Source: Meriones unguiculatus (Eukaryota; Chordata; Mammalia; Rodentia; Muridae). Taken from it: 64,000 nucleotides of DNA. Both the position numbers and the translations under genes were made by a program. How positions within the stretch are numbered: the stretch's first letter is position 1; the number at the start of each line of letters is the position of its first letter. Under the pieces are notes generated by a model. That model was not told where the DNA came from. It did not search any database and was given only the letters and a program-made list of their open reading frames with translations. The stretch is taken from positions 65,273,024-65,337,023 of the forward strand of contig NC_083350.1 in the NCBI RefSeq assembly GCF_030254825.1, given 5' to 3'. Below, one piece after another: positions 34,263 to 46,159 of the stretch.

Positions 34263-34647
34263 CGGTGATCTCTCATTCCATGAACTTTGTAAATATCGCA
34301 GACCAGGTTCTTGACATAGTTTCTCTTGATGTAGGTTTATTGTTTTGTTCATTCCCAGTTCAATTAGGGTTTGACGCCCTGAAGAGGAATGTGACATTTG
34401 TCCTAAGTGTGTGTCAACTCAGCATATCAAAATTACACAGCAAACATATCTTTTCTGATCAAAAGTGCTATTAATTCTGATCATTTGGTCACAGTTACCG
34501 GTACCATGGATCCAGCTCCACCCCTTATACAGAATAGGCAATCAACTGCACATTTTCAGTTTTCTGGGCCTTTGTTTGGTTTCCAGGGACCTAACAATTC
34601 AAAGAACTTGAGGACTGAGTGTTTGGGGTGCCTCACCAGCCCTTCCT

Positions 34648-34726
34648 GAAGGCAGGCTTGCTTTGGCTCCACCTATTCTATCCTCCACAGTGTGTGTTGC
34701 TGTAATACCAAAGCAAGCCTGCCTTC
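34648..34726. repeat. 19-bp perfect inverted repeat with 41-base spacer
   Basis: Arms GAAGGCAGGCTTGCTTTGG (34648-34666) and its exact reverse complement (34708-34726). No flanking transposon is recognised. Confidence 0.9.
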
Positions 34727-35597
34727 CTACCATATCCTTGCTTCCTCAATATCTAGGGTAAAAAAATCATCTTGCCAAACATGCCCCTTCCACCCACACT
34801 CAAGCTGCTGATTGCAAATGGAAGGGCATGTGGTTGTGACATGACTAGCATGGCCCCCAGTATCATATGATGGAATACATTCTAAAACTGTGCGTTTTAG
34901 TTTCAAAGAATTCAGAACAGCTTGACTCCTCAACATAGACAACAAAAGTAATGTGTTTATTACTCACGAACACATTTGTTTTCATAAGTTATCCTTTCAG
35001 AAAGCACTGTTTGCAGGTGCAAGGGTGGAATGGAGAAAGACACAAAAGTTCTAGATAAACGTTCTAGACAGCAATCAAGTGGGTGTCCGGACATCTCTGC
35101 TCCTCACACTTATTTGAAGAAAAGGATCCCATGGCCTCCCCAACCTCAGTTTTCTCATCTTTGAAAGCACCCATCAGGGGCTACGGCCTTTTAGGTTTGG
35201 AATGTTTCTGCGTGGTCCCTGTGGCAAGGGCTTGGTCTCCAGCAATGCATTTATGGGCCAGTAGGAATACTAAGAGGTGGTGTTCAGCAGATCTTTGTGT
35301 CATTTGTGGGTGTACCCTCCAAAGAGACTGTGGGACCGTGCTGTCTCTGCCTGTTCTTCATTTGCTTCCTGATGGAGTACATGCATTGCTCAAACCCAAG
35401 TTCCTACCATAAAGTTCCTACGTGCCCTTTGCCTAAAAGCAAGGGAGCTAGGGTGTAGTGATCATTGCTAAAGCCTCTGAGACCATAAACAGAACTCATC
35501 CTCTCCTCCTCATAACTGTTTTTGTTAGCAAGTGTTTGTTGAGATAGAAAGCTGACTAGTCATAGATATCTCACTAAGGGGCTATAAAGATAAATAT

Positions 35598-35598
<1 letters not shown>

Positions 35599-35639
<41 letters not shown>

Positions 35640-35648
35640 ACGCACACG
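35599..35648. repeat. (CA)n microsatellite with CACG variants
   Basis: 50 bases of CA repeat; the last units read CACACG. Confidence 0.95.
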
Positions 35649-35668
35649 GCCCTCCATCTGGAACGTAC

Positions 35669-35852
35669 CAGTGGTTCTCATTCTGTGGGTCATGACCCCT
35701 TTAGATATCAGATGTTTACATAATGATTTATAACAGTAGCAAAATTACAGTTATGAAGCAGCAAGAAAAATAGCTTTATGTTTGGGGGGGTCACCAAAAT
35801 ATGAGGAGCTGTGTGAAAAGTTTACAGCAATTAGAAAGGTTTAGAACCACTA
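35669..35852 (+). mobile_element. URR1-type hAT-Charlie nonautonomous DNA transposon
   Basis: Starts CAGTGGTTCTCATTCTGTGG and ends AGAAAGGTTTAGAACCACTA, as diverged terminal inverted repeats. Between them are 'gtcatgacccctttagatat' and 'acagttatgaagcagcaaga', as in URR1. No transposase is present, and an 8-bp target duplication is not clear. Confidence 0.85.
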
Positions 35853-36419
35853 CTCTACACAGTTCCAGTGCACACAGGTTTCTGAGGACTTCCATCCATG
35901 CAATTAAGTCAGGATTTCTGTATGAGTAAAACATATGTAAAGAAGTAGGCTAAAGCACATTCTTAAAAACAGTGCCCAATAAACGTTAAAACTGTGAAGT
36001 ATTTCTCAACTGCTGCAGCTCTCTGTCATCTCCCAGCCTTTCCAGGATTGGTGTGATAAGAGTTTGAGGAAGCAGTCCAAATGCTGGACCTTGTGTTAAT
36101 TTAAGCTCTTAGCAATTTGTGTTCATTTTCTCCTGGCTCTGTTGTCAGCAGCTGCTTGATTCAGGCTGCACAATCACAGGAGCACCTCAGCAGAGCCCCT
36201 AACTTTGCAGGCTAATTTAATTTCATAGTGCACGATGGGGCTACTAGTAGAGTGATGTTTCCTCAGCCCAAGTCTCAGTTTTAGCTGTCATCAACCTCTA
36301 TTACAGACTCCTGAGCCACACCATTCCAAAATAGATTGCTGCTGAGAAAGCCTGGGAAAGTGTGCCCCTCAAATAGGGGGCCCAAGAGAATTGGTGGCTC
36401 TCCGTGAAACTGCCTTTCG

Positions 36420-39400
36420 CTTTGGAGGATCTTAAGGAAATCAAGAGAAAGATCAGGAACCACGAACGTAAGCATCACCAACAGAATTCAAGAGATGGAA
36501 GAGAGAATCTCAAGCACTGAAGATACAATTACATAAATTGATACATCTCTCAAATAAAAATAAAATTGATTAAGTACCAAACACAAAACATCCAAGAAAT
36601 AAAGGACAACATGAAAAGACAAAATCTAAGAATAATAGGAATAGATGAGAAAGAAGATTCCAGGCTCCAAGGTCCAGAAAATATTTTCAAGAAAATCACA
36701 GAAGAAAATTTTCCCAACTTAAAGAAAGAGATGTCCAAAACATAAAAAGGACTACAGAAAGTCAAAAAGACTATAGACTAGACCAGAAAAGAAACTCCTC
36801 ATGTCACATAATAGTCAAAACACTAAATCTACACAACAAAGGAAAAAAAATATAAAAAGCAGTAAGGGAAAAAGGCCAAGTAACATATAAATGTAGACCT
36901 ATCAAAATCACACTAGACTTTTCAAGAGAAACAATGAAAGCCAGAAGGGCCTGGACAGATGTCATGCAGACTCTAAGAGACTCTAACACAGGCCATACAG
37001 AACACACTAGAAGGAAAACTCCAATCTCAAGAAATCAACTACACCCAAGAAAAATAGGACATAGAGAAATTTGCAACAACAACAAAAAAAAAAAAATCAA
37101 AAGAAAATAAGCACACAAACTGACTCTCACCACCAAATTCAAAAAAAAGGAACTAACATCCATTGGTCACTATTGTCTAGCAACAGCAATGGACTCATTT
37201 CTCCAATAAAAAGACAAAGTCTAACAAAATGGTTGGAGAAAGAGGACCCAACATTCTGCTTCTAAGAAACACACTTCTGCAACAAAGACAGACACTGCCT
37301 AAGAGAAAAGGGCTGGAAAAAGGTTTTTCAATCAAATGAACCCAGAAAACAAGCTAGAATGGCTATCCTAATATCTAATAAAATAAACTTTCAACCAAAA
37401 TTAACCAAAAAAAGATGAGGGACACTCTATTCTTATCAAAAGAAAATCCACCATGAGGATTTTCAATCCTGAACATCTATGCCCCAAACACAAGAGCACC
37501 TGCATTCATAAACGAAACATTATTAAAGCTCAAATCTCACATCAATCCCAACACCTTAATAGTGGTAGACTTCAACACTCCCCTCTCACCAAGGGACAGA
37601 TCATCTAGACAAAAGGTAAATAGGGAAATCATGACACTTACAGAGTTCCTAAATCAAATGGACTTAGTAGATGTCTACAGAACTTTTTACCCAAACTCTA
37701 AAGAGTATACCTTCTTTTCAGTACCCAAAGGAAACCTCTCAAAAATTGACCATATAGTTGGGCACAAAGCAAGCCTCAACTGATTGAAGAATACTGAAAT
37801 AATCCCTTGTATCCTATCAGACCAACATAGCCTAAATGTAGAACTCAACAACAACAGAAATAACAAAAAACTTACACATGCATGGAACTAACCAACTCTC
37901 TACTCAATAACAGTTGAGTCAGGAAAAAAAATTTTAAAAAAACTAGAAACTTCCTAAGATTCAAAGAAAATGAAGGCACAACTTACCCAAACTTATGGGA
38001 CACAATGAAAGCAGTGTTAAGAGGAAAGTTCATAGCACTTAGTGCTTTCAGAAAGAAGTTTGAGACATTCCGTACATGCAACTTAACAGCACATGTGAAA
38101 ACCTAGGGGGAAAAAAAACCAGACACACCCAAGAGGAGTAGATGGTTGGAAATAATCAAACTCAGGGCTGAAAGCAATAAATTAGAAACAAATAAAACAA
38201 AGAATCAATGAAACCAAGGGCTGGTTCTTTGAGAAAATCAACAAGAAAGCCAAATCCTTAACGAAACTAAGTAAAAGGCAGAGAGAAACTATCCAAATCA
38301 GCAACATCAGGAAAAAAAAAGGGAGGGTGGACATAACGACAGACACTGAGGAAATTCAAAGAATCATTAGGTCTTACTTGAAAAGCCTATACGCCACAAA
38401 ATTTGAAACTCTAAATGAAATGGAAAATTTTCTTGATAGATTCCATTTACCAAAATTAAACCAAGATCAGGTGAATAGATTAAACAGTCCTATATACCCC
38501 AACAAAAGAGAAGCAGTCATCAAAATCTCTCTGAAAAAAAAAAAAAAAAAAAAAAAAAGCAGCCCAGGGCCTGATGGTTTCAGCACAGAATTCTACAAGA
38601 CCTTCAAAGAAGAGCTAATGCCAATACTCTTCAAACTATTCCATAAACTATAAAAAGAAGGAACATTACCAAATTCATACTATGAGGCCACAGTCACCTT
38701 CAGACAAAATCCACACAGAGACCCAACAACAAAAAAGAGAACTTCAGACCTTTCTCTCTTATGAACATTGACACAAAAATACTCAACAAAATACCCTCAA
38801 ACAAAATCCAAGAACACATAATAGATATCCACCACGACCAAGTAGGCTTCATCCCAGGCACGTAGGGGTAGTTCAATATATGGAAATCGATCAATTCACC
38901 ACATAAATAAAACAGAAGGAAGAAAAAACACCTAATCATCTCCTTAGATGCCAAAAACCATTTGACAAAACCCAACAACAATTCATGTTTAAAGTCTTGG
39001 AGATATCAGAGATACAAGGCACATACCAAAACATAGCAAAGACAATATACAGCAAGCCTATATCCAACATCAAATTAAATGGAGAGAAACTTAAATCAAT
39101 CCCACTGAACTTGTGGACAAGGCAAGGCTGCCCACTCTCTCCTTATCTCTTCAACATAGTACTTGAAGTCCTACCTAGAGCAATAAGACAACTAAAGAAG
39201 ATCAAGGGAATAGAAATCAGAAAGGAAGGAGTCAAAGTCTCACTATTTGCAGATGATATGATAGTATACATGAGTAACCCCAAAAATTCTACCAGAGAAC
39301 TCCTTCACCTGATAAACACCTTCAGCAAAGTGGCTGAATATAAAATTAACTAAAAAAAAAAATCAGTAGCCCTCCCGTACATAAAAGAAAAAAGGACTGA

Positions 39401-41345
39401 GGAAGAAATTAGGAAAACAACACCCTTTACAATAGCCACAAATAACATAAAGTACCTTGGTATGATTCTAACCACGCAAGTGAAAGACCTGTTTGAGAAA
39501 AACTTCAAGTCTCTGAAGAAAGAAATTGAAGAAGATCTCAGAAGATGGAAAGATCGCCCATGCTCATGGATCAGTATGATTAACATAGTGAAAATGGCCA
39601 TTCTGCCAAAAGCAATCTACAGATTCAATGCAATTCCAATCAAAATACCAACACAATTCTTTACAGAACTTGAAAGAACAATTCTTAATTTCATGTGGAA
39701 AAACAAAAAAAAACCCAGAATTGCTAAAACAATCCTGTACAACAAGAATAACAGATCTTCTGGAAATATCTCCATCTCTTTTCTCAAGCTTTACTATAGA
39801 GCAACAATAATAAAAAGCAATAATAAAAACTCCAGTATGGAGGATCAACGAAATCGAATAGAAGACCCAGCAATAAATCCACATACCTATGGATACTTGA
39901 TTTTTGACAAGGAAGCCAAAACAATATAATGGAAAAAAGACAGCATATTCAACAAATGGTGCTGGTCTAACTGGATGTCTACATGTAGAAAAATGCAAAT
40001 AGATCCATATTTATTAAAGTCCAAGTGGATCAAAGACCTCAACATAAAACCAGACACATTAAATGGAGTACAGAACTAAACAGAGTTCTCAATAGAGGAA
40101 TATCAAATGGCATAGAAATATTTAAAGAAATGTTAAACATCCTTAGTCATCAGGGAGATACAAATCAAAACATCTCTGAGATGTTACACCCAGCAGAATG
40201 GCTAAGATTAAAAACTCAAGTGACAAAATGCTTGAGAGGATGTAGAGAAAGGAGAAGCCTCCTCCATTTCTGGTGGGAATGTAACCTTGTAAAATCATTT
40301 TGGAAATCAATCTGGCGCTTTCTCAGAAAATTAGCAATAGTGCTACCTCAAGATCCAGCTATATCACTCGTAGGCATATATCCAAAATATGCTCAACTAC
40401 ACTACAAGGACATTTGCTCAACCACGTTCATAGCAGCTTTATTCAAAAGAATCTGGAAACAACCCAGATGTCCCTCAACAGAGGAATGGATACAGTATTG
40501 TGGTACATCTACACAATGGAATACTACTTAGTAATTAAAAACAAGGAAATAATGAAATTTGCAGGCAAATGGTGGGAACTAGAAAAGATCATCTTCAGTG
40601 AGGTAACCCAGAAGCAGAAAGACACACATGGTATATAGTCACTCATAAGTGGTTATAAGACATATAACATAGGATACATCTATACTCCTAAAGAAGCTAA
40701 ACAACAAGGAGGACAGAAGGGTAAACACAATAGATAACAGAAGCAGGAGAAGACAGGGAGTAGGACAGCAGCCTACCACAGAGGGCCTCTAAAATACTCT
40801 ACTGATAGAGGTATTGAAGCAGAAGTTGAGACTCAGCCAAACTTTGGGCAAAGGGCATGGAATTTTATGAAAGAAGGAGGAGATAGTAAGACCTGCAGAG
40901 GTCAGGAGCTACAAAATGAGACTAACAGAGTCAAAAAACCCGGGCCCTAGGGGCCCTGCAGAGACTGATACCCCAACCAAGAATACCACATTCATGGAGT
41001 GGAACTAAAACCTCTGCCCAGATGTAGCCCATTGACTCAGTCTCCAAGTGGATTCCCTACTAAGGGGAGCATGGACTTTCTCTGGCATGAACTCAGTGGC
41101 TGGCTCTCTGAGCACCAACCCCTGGGGAGTGCAGCCTTGCCAGGACACAGAGGAAGACCTGATGAGACCTTATAGGCTATACATAAGATAAGAGTCAGAA
41201 ACTCTTATCAGTGGACTAGGGGAGGGCTACAGGGGTAGAAGAGGGATGGAGAATAGCATTGTTAGGAGATGAGGGAGGGGGCCACAGCCAGGATACAAAG
41301 TGAGCAAATTGTAAATAAATAATGAATAAATTAATTATAAAAAAG
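36420..41345 (+). mobile_element. 5'-truncated L1, 4.9 kb, with a recognisable RT domain
   Basis: Starts in ORF1 (about 36420) and keeps the ORF1 C-terminal half to about 37070. The ORF2 remnant runs from about 37130 to 40640. It contains endonuclease blocks (VDFNTPLSPRDRS at about 37565; KIDHIVGHK at about 37743), the SPGPDGFSTEFY block (about 38563), and an RT segment open for 122 codons from ATG 38985 with an intact FADD active site (39246-39257). The C-terminal segment holds LLHFWWECNLVKSFWKSIW and CPSTEEWIQ. An internal A24 run (38536-38559) expands a lysine codon stretch. A deletion near 40062 joins 'ccagacacattaaa' to 'tggagtacagaactaaacag', removing several hundred bases of ORF2. The 3' UTR ends in an A-rich tail at about 41340. 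Frameshifts and stops make it inactive. Same strand as the host gene. Confidence 0.93.
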
Positions 41346-42440
41346 AAAATCATGAGATGACAAAGTCATTAAGATCACGTCCCTTAGATGCATCAGGTTG
41401 GTAAATTTGCATTCCAATTCTGCCAGTCATGGGCAAAGTGTTTGGACAAAGCTATTAGCTTTGTGTGCTTAGGCAATGTAAGTATTTATCTCCATTTCCC
41501 AATATGGAAAACGTAGGTAATAATAGCTATTTGTATATTTAATTGTGAAGTTAAGGTAGATGATCACACACAATAGTCATGCTCTTATTTTAACCACCTC
41601 TACCTTTAGCTCCAGTAGGGCTTGCGTGTTGAGGGCACCACTTCATTCTGGCCCACTGAAATAAACTGCCTACATCCCTCTCTTTGTTTGAAGCCACCCT
41701 CCTTCCTTCTGCAGCTTAGACCTGGGGGCTGATATTCAAAAGGTCCCTTTTGGAACCTTAGTCCAACATGCAATGAATCTGATGGCCCATGCCTGCTTGC
41801 TGGCTCTGTATGGTGTTGAGTGAGAAGGATGGAGGAACTATATCACAGTTTGGCCTGTCTCTGCTCAATCCTCCCTTCTTCCTTTCGTGGTTCCAGGGTT
41901 GGTGCACATAGCTTCTCAGCGTCCTATACACTGACCTGCAGCCCACAGTCAGCCTTCAGGGACATATCTTGGGAATCTAAGCTGTTAAGAGAAGTCACCT
42001 CCGTTCTTGGGTGACACCCCATAGCCTGGTGTCTGATCACCAGGGGTCCATCTTGTCTTATTCGTCTTTTGTGCACTCTAGGGTATTTTGAAGGACAGTG
42101 GCAGCAGTCCCTCTGGGATGCATTCAGCTTCTAGGTTATTTTAAAAAGGCCCTGAGGTCCAGGGCCCAGAAAGCCCTTAGGCGATGGGACTGCAACTTTC
42201 CTAAGGCTTGGGTAAAGTGACTTTAGTTACCCGCTCAGTATTAGTTGCTTTCCCTCCTGCAGACCAGTCTGCAAGACAACAAAGGTTGAAAGCAAAAGAC
42301 AAAACTTGGGGAGTCCCTCTTAGGCTCTGGAAACAAGCTTGTGGGACCCTGAATTCTTCCACTGCGTATAGGGTGCAGAGGTCTCACAAAGATACCAATT
42401 TCAAGTGACACTGTCTTTTTCTCCTTGTTTAATGTTTTTC
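41346..42440. other. intron, nothing recognised
   Basis: No exon or named element supported. Confidence 0.45.
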
Positions 42441-42449
42441 TTTGAATGT

Positions 42450-42640
42450 GCACATTCGTGTTTTTGCAGGTTTAGGCATATCTGCACGTATGTATGTGGA
42501 GGCCTTAGTTGCTCTTCTCAGGAGCATTCACCTTATCTGAAGAGAAAGGAGCTCTCATCGACCCAGGGCTCACCAAGTAGGCTAGGCTGGCTGGCCTCCA
42601 CACCATGGAGATTAAAAGCAGGCAACACTATGCCTAATTT
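42450..42640 (-). repeat. tRNA-derived SINE remnant (B3/B4 group), antisense, low certainty
   Basis: The pattern 'gcacattcgtgtttttgcag', 'tatgtggaggccttagttgc', 'catggagattaaaagcaggc' follows the antisense layout of B3/B4-type SINEs, but it is strongly diverged. Confidence 0.35.
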
Positions 42641-43077
42641 TTTACCTGGGACTCCGCGTTTGAACGGAGTTCCTCATTCTTATGTGCAATCACTTGATTC
42701 TTTAAGTAGGACCTCCTTTTTCAAAACAATTGGACTGTGTGGTGGTCTCAGGACTCCTTGTTTACTTTGTAATATCCCACACACTGCCTCCATTCTTTCT
42801 CCTTTTCAGACACAAGCTCTTCCTGTGCAATATAAAAGAAGACACTTAAATTCATAGAAGACACTGGTTTACTCTCTCAGGGAATGACAATTTAAAGCAA
42901 AATTTGAAAAATGAATGAATTCTAAGAAAAAAAAAAAACATGCTAGTCCACTCACATTATATCCAATGGTCTTAAAGTACTCTTAATGTCCTTCACTAAT
43001 TGTTTTCATGAAGAAAAGATGAACCTAATCTGATAGTCATTTCAGTCTTCTACTCTGTTCTCTTATGTGCATGCATA

Positions 43078-43079
43078 AT

Positions 43080-43118
<39 letters not shown>

Positions 43119-43119
43119 T
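43078..43119. repeat. (CA)n microsatellite
   Basis: CA repeat with one CAAA interruption. Confidence 0.95.
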
Positions 43120-43419
43120 TTCCAATTAGTTTCAAAGAACGCTCAGAGATGATGCTCTATTTTGGACTATGAGATATTTTCTTTACATTACAGAGACATT
43201 TTAAATTTTGTTCTATTTAAATATCTAATTCATTATGAAACTATGTAATTGTATCATGTAAGCATAGGCAACCATTCTGACTTTTCGCTAGAAAATGCAT
43301 CATTGGATAAATCAATTTTAGACATACTTTTTAATGAAATTACTGCATTGTTTATCACCTTTGTGTTTTCTGCATTGTAGCTATGCTTTCTGTTGTTACC
43401 GTCTTGGTCAGTGTAACAG

Positions 43420-43760
43420 TTTTATTGTCAACTTGACATGTCTGGTATCACCTAGGGAGAGTGTCAGTGAGGCATTGGTTGTTTTCCTCAGGTTGGCCTC
43501 TGAGCCTGCCTTACAGGGAGTATCTTGATTAAATTAAATGAGATAGAAAAATTTGCCTGCTGTTGGTGGCACCATTCTCTTGGCAACCATCCTGAACTGT
43601 GAACAACTGAGAAAGTGAGCCGTGCTCTAGTGTGATACATTACTTTATTGTTCTTTGCTCTTACCTGTCAAATCAGTGACACTGGCTGCTCAAGTTTCCA
43701 CACTAACTCCCCATAAATGATGGACTCTAACCTCAACCCTTTGTCCCTTAATACAGATTT
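43420..43760. repeat. old interspersed repeat, unclassified
   Basis: Starts 'attgtcaacttgacatgtct', with 'gtatcttgattaaattaaat' and 'accatcctgaactgtgaaca'. The layout is that of an old rodent medium-copy repeat; class uncertain. Confidence 0.4.
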
Positions 43761-44891
43761 GTCAGGGTTCCTTATCACAACAGGAAATGAAAGTAAGGTA
43801 GTTTTGTGTTTGTTTTCTTCAATCAAAACCACCATGCTTTAAAGGACTTAGTAATGTGTCACAGATGCAAGTTAACAAGCAACAAATCCCGGAAACTTCT
43901 CTGACAGCATTAATGGCATGGAATTTGGATTCAAAGAGTGTGGGCCCTGGCTCTAGCCCTACCAGCTGCAACTGGAATACGCTGCTGCTTGCGCAAACAG
44001 CATTCATTCTCCTTGTTGTCTGGGTAGAGGAGGGGCTGGAGGATGAACGTGTGTGCTCGCTTCTCCTTACTGCCTCCACAGAGCAGGAGCTGTGCCTGTG
44101 GGTCAGCAGTGAACTGAGGAAATCACCAACCTTTAAGAACCTGTGATCTCTCTTTACGAATGGGTGTGTATTTCCTTTGAACCTGGAGAGCAGCCTGAAA
44201 GTAGATCAACTCCTCTCTCAGACACTGGACTGCAGGGTAATCATAAGGTAGAAGGACCTACAGACTGACTTCTAGTGCTGGTTTGTGTCATTTTAAAGCC
44301 AGACTGAATAATTAAGACCATTATCCAAAAGGACAAAGAAAAGACGCTTTCTGTTCCTTTCAATTACTAACTCTCAATTAATGCATTTTTCTTGAAAAAT
44401 AAAGAATTTGCTCTACCCATGTGGAGGCTCTAAACGCACTGTGCGTGCATTATGCTTGATTATATCTATTTCACTTTCACCATTCAAGTATTTATGCTGG
44501 CAGTATAGTAACAGGAATGCATTTATTTTCGGGCAGGTTGGTGGGAGAGCCAAGGGGGAAAAAAATTCAGTTTTACCCTGAATGTGGCCAGTCTCATCTG
44601 ATATTTCTTTTCTTTTCTTTCCTTTTTTTTTTTTTTTTTTTTAGGTCAGGGCTTTAAGATTTAATCTAGATGAAACCTAATCCTGCTTTTTCCTTTATAT
44701 TATTTAAATGTTTTGCCACAAAAAGATATAAATGCGTTTAAAAATAATTATAATAGGCAAATCATAATGATGTTTTGCTCTTTATTCTTTTACTAGTAAA
44801 CGGTATCTTGTATTAGTAACTACTGTTAAAACTTGTATTTTTAAATAGTCTGTGATTAAAGTCTCCATCTGACAACTTTTGTGACACACAG
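43761..44891. other. intron before exon D
   Basis: No exon seen; a T-rich run lies at 44622-44642. The polypyrimidine tract for exon D is poor (GTGACACACAG). Confidence 0.5.
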
Positions 44892-44954
44892 GTTAGAGAG
44901 GAATTCCTGAAGAAGCGTACACGAGCTGAAATAAGTAAGGGGATAGAGGTTCAG
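44892..44954 (+). CDS. exon D of the coiled-coil protein gene
   Basis: 63 bases, 21 codons, phase 0 at both ends (residues 140-160: VREEFLKKRTRAEISKGIEV then Q). Acceptor TTTTGTGACACACAG, donor GTAATA. Its length is a multiple of three, so skipping it would keep the frame. The peptide is basic and helical and continues the pattern of exon C. It is short, so taken alone it would be weak; the phase match to exons C and E and its position 1.0 kb before E support it. Confidence 0.75.
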
Positions 44955-45997
44955 GTAATACTAATTTTGCTTTTGCATTTTCTTCTTCCTTTAATTTGCA
45001 TTTTACTTAGCATTTTAAATTTGCCTGTAATGAGGCATCTTTTGTCACCACTTGGTTTGCAAGCCAGCACTTTTCTCTCCTTCGCTGATGACAGTTGGCC
45101 TCTGTGTACAACTAGACTGTCTGATCATGCATAAAGAAACTGACCTCCCATGCACATATCTCATTTTGTGGCTTAATGGGAATTTCTGCCAGTCTAGTGA
45201 AAGGGCAGTAGGCTCTTATTCCTAACTGTCTAACTCTTTAGTTTGCTTTCTGATGATGTTACGTTTTCTTTACTTTTAGTGTCTCTCACTGGAATTTCTT
45301 TATTTAACCCTGAAAAAAAAATGTGCCATGATATTTCTACAGAAAATCTTTGGAATGGAAGTATGATAACTAGCCAAGCCAAGTTTAGTTTTTCAGTCTT
45401 GCTTATTCTTTTGAACCAAGCTTTGGTACTCTAATCTGTTGCAGAATGCTTCTCCTTCAGAAATGCATGTCTGTGAAGTTGTGATTGTTAGGATAGGAAA
45501 ATGAAACTCACAAGGCAAAAGGGTCCATATTCATGTGATGTGAGATTCTCTGCATCCTTAATCTAAATCTATAAAGCAAAGGCAAATTTGGGGATTTTTT
45601 TTCCTGTAGTATTTACAGATGTTTCCTCAACGTTTTCAAAGTCAGCTGAGTCTTCTCTTTTTTTTTGCCTAATGTTTTCTTACACCTTCCCTGCTCGTTG
45701 ATCACTTTTGTCCTACACTGAAGGAATGAGATATGTTCAAATGTGTTTAACGAGCTACACTTTCCCTCATTGATCCCCAACAGGTGCTACAGAATGTTTG
45801 ATCTTTGTTATCTATTTTTTTCTCTCTCATTTGTTCGATAACTACACCCTGTCTAAAATATTGTAGTCTCACTGTTGCTTTTCTACAGAGGACTGTGCTA
45901 TTTCATTCTCAAACAATAGCACTGAAACAGTCTTAATAAATGCATGCATAATTAACAATGAATGAATGAATGAATGATTTGCAGTATTGGTTGGCAG

Positions 45998-46159
45998 AAA
46001 AAACTGTTTTCCACTGAAGAATTTCAGTTCAACGAGGTGCAGGAGTTTTTGAGAAGGAAAGCACTGTATATGTTGGCTTTGTCAGAAGTAGAACTTCCGC
46101 TGCGAGATATAGAAACAGAACTTGTGAGGCTCAAAGACGTCCACCGACATCACTCCGAT
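45998..46159 (+). CDS. exon E of the coiled-coil protein gene
   Basis: 162 bases, 54 codons, phase 0 at both ends (residues 161-214). The peptide runs KKLFSTEEFQFNEVQEFLRR, then ALYMLALSEVELPLRDIETE and LVRLKDVHRHHSD: regular leucine/valine spacing on an acidic helix. Donor GTAAGC. Two AG acceptors lie 13 bases apart. The downstream one (GGTTGGCAG, exon from 45998) keeps the frame. The upstream one (GATTTGCAG, exon from 45985) would shift the frame and hit TGA within 11 codons. I chose 45998 for that reason. Upstream of both lies an (AATG)n repeat where a pyrimidine tract would be expected. Confidence 0.8.
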
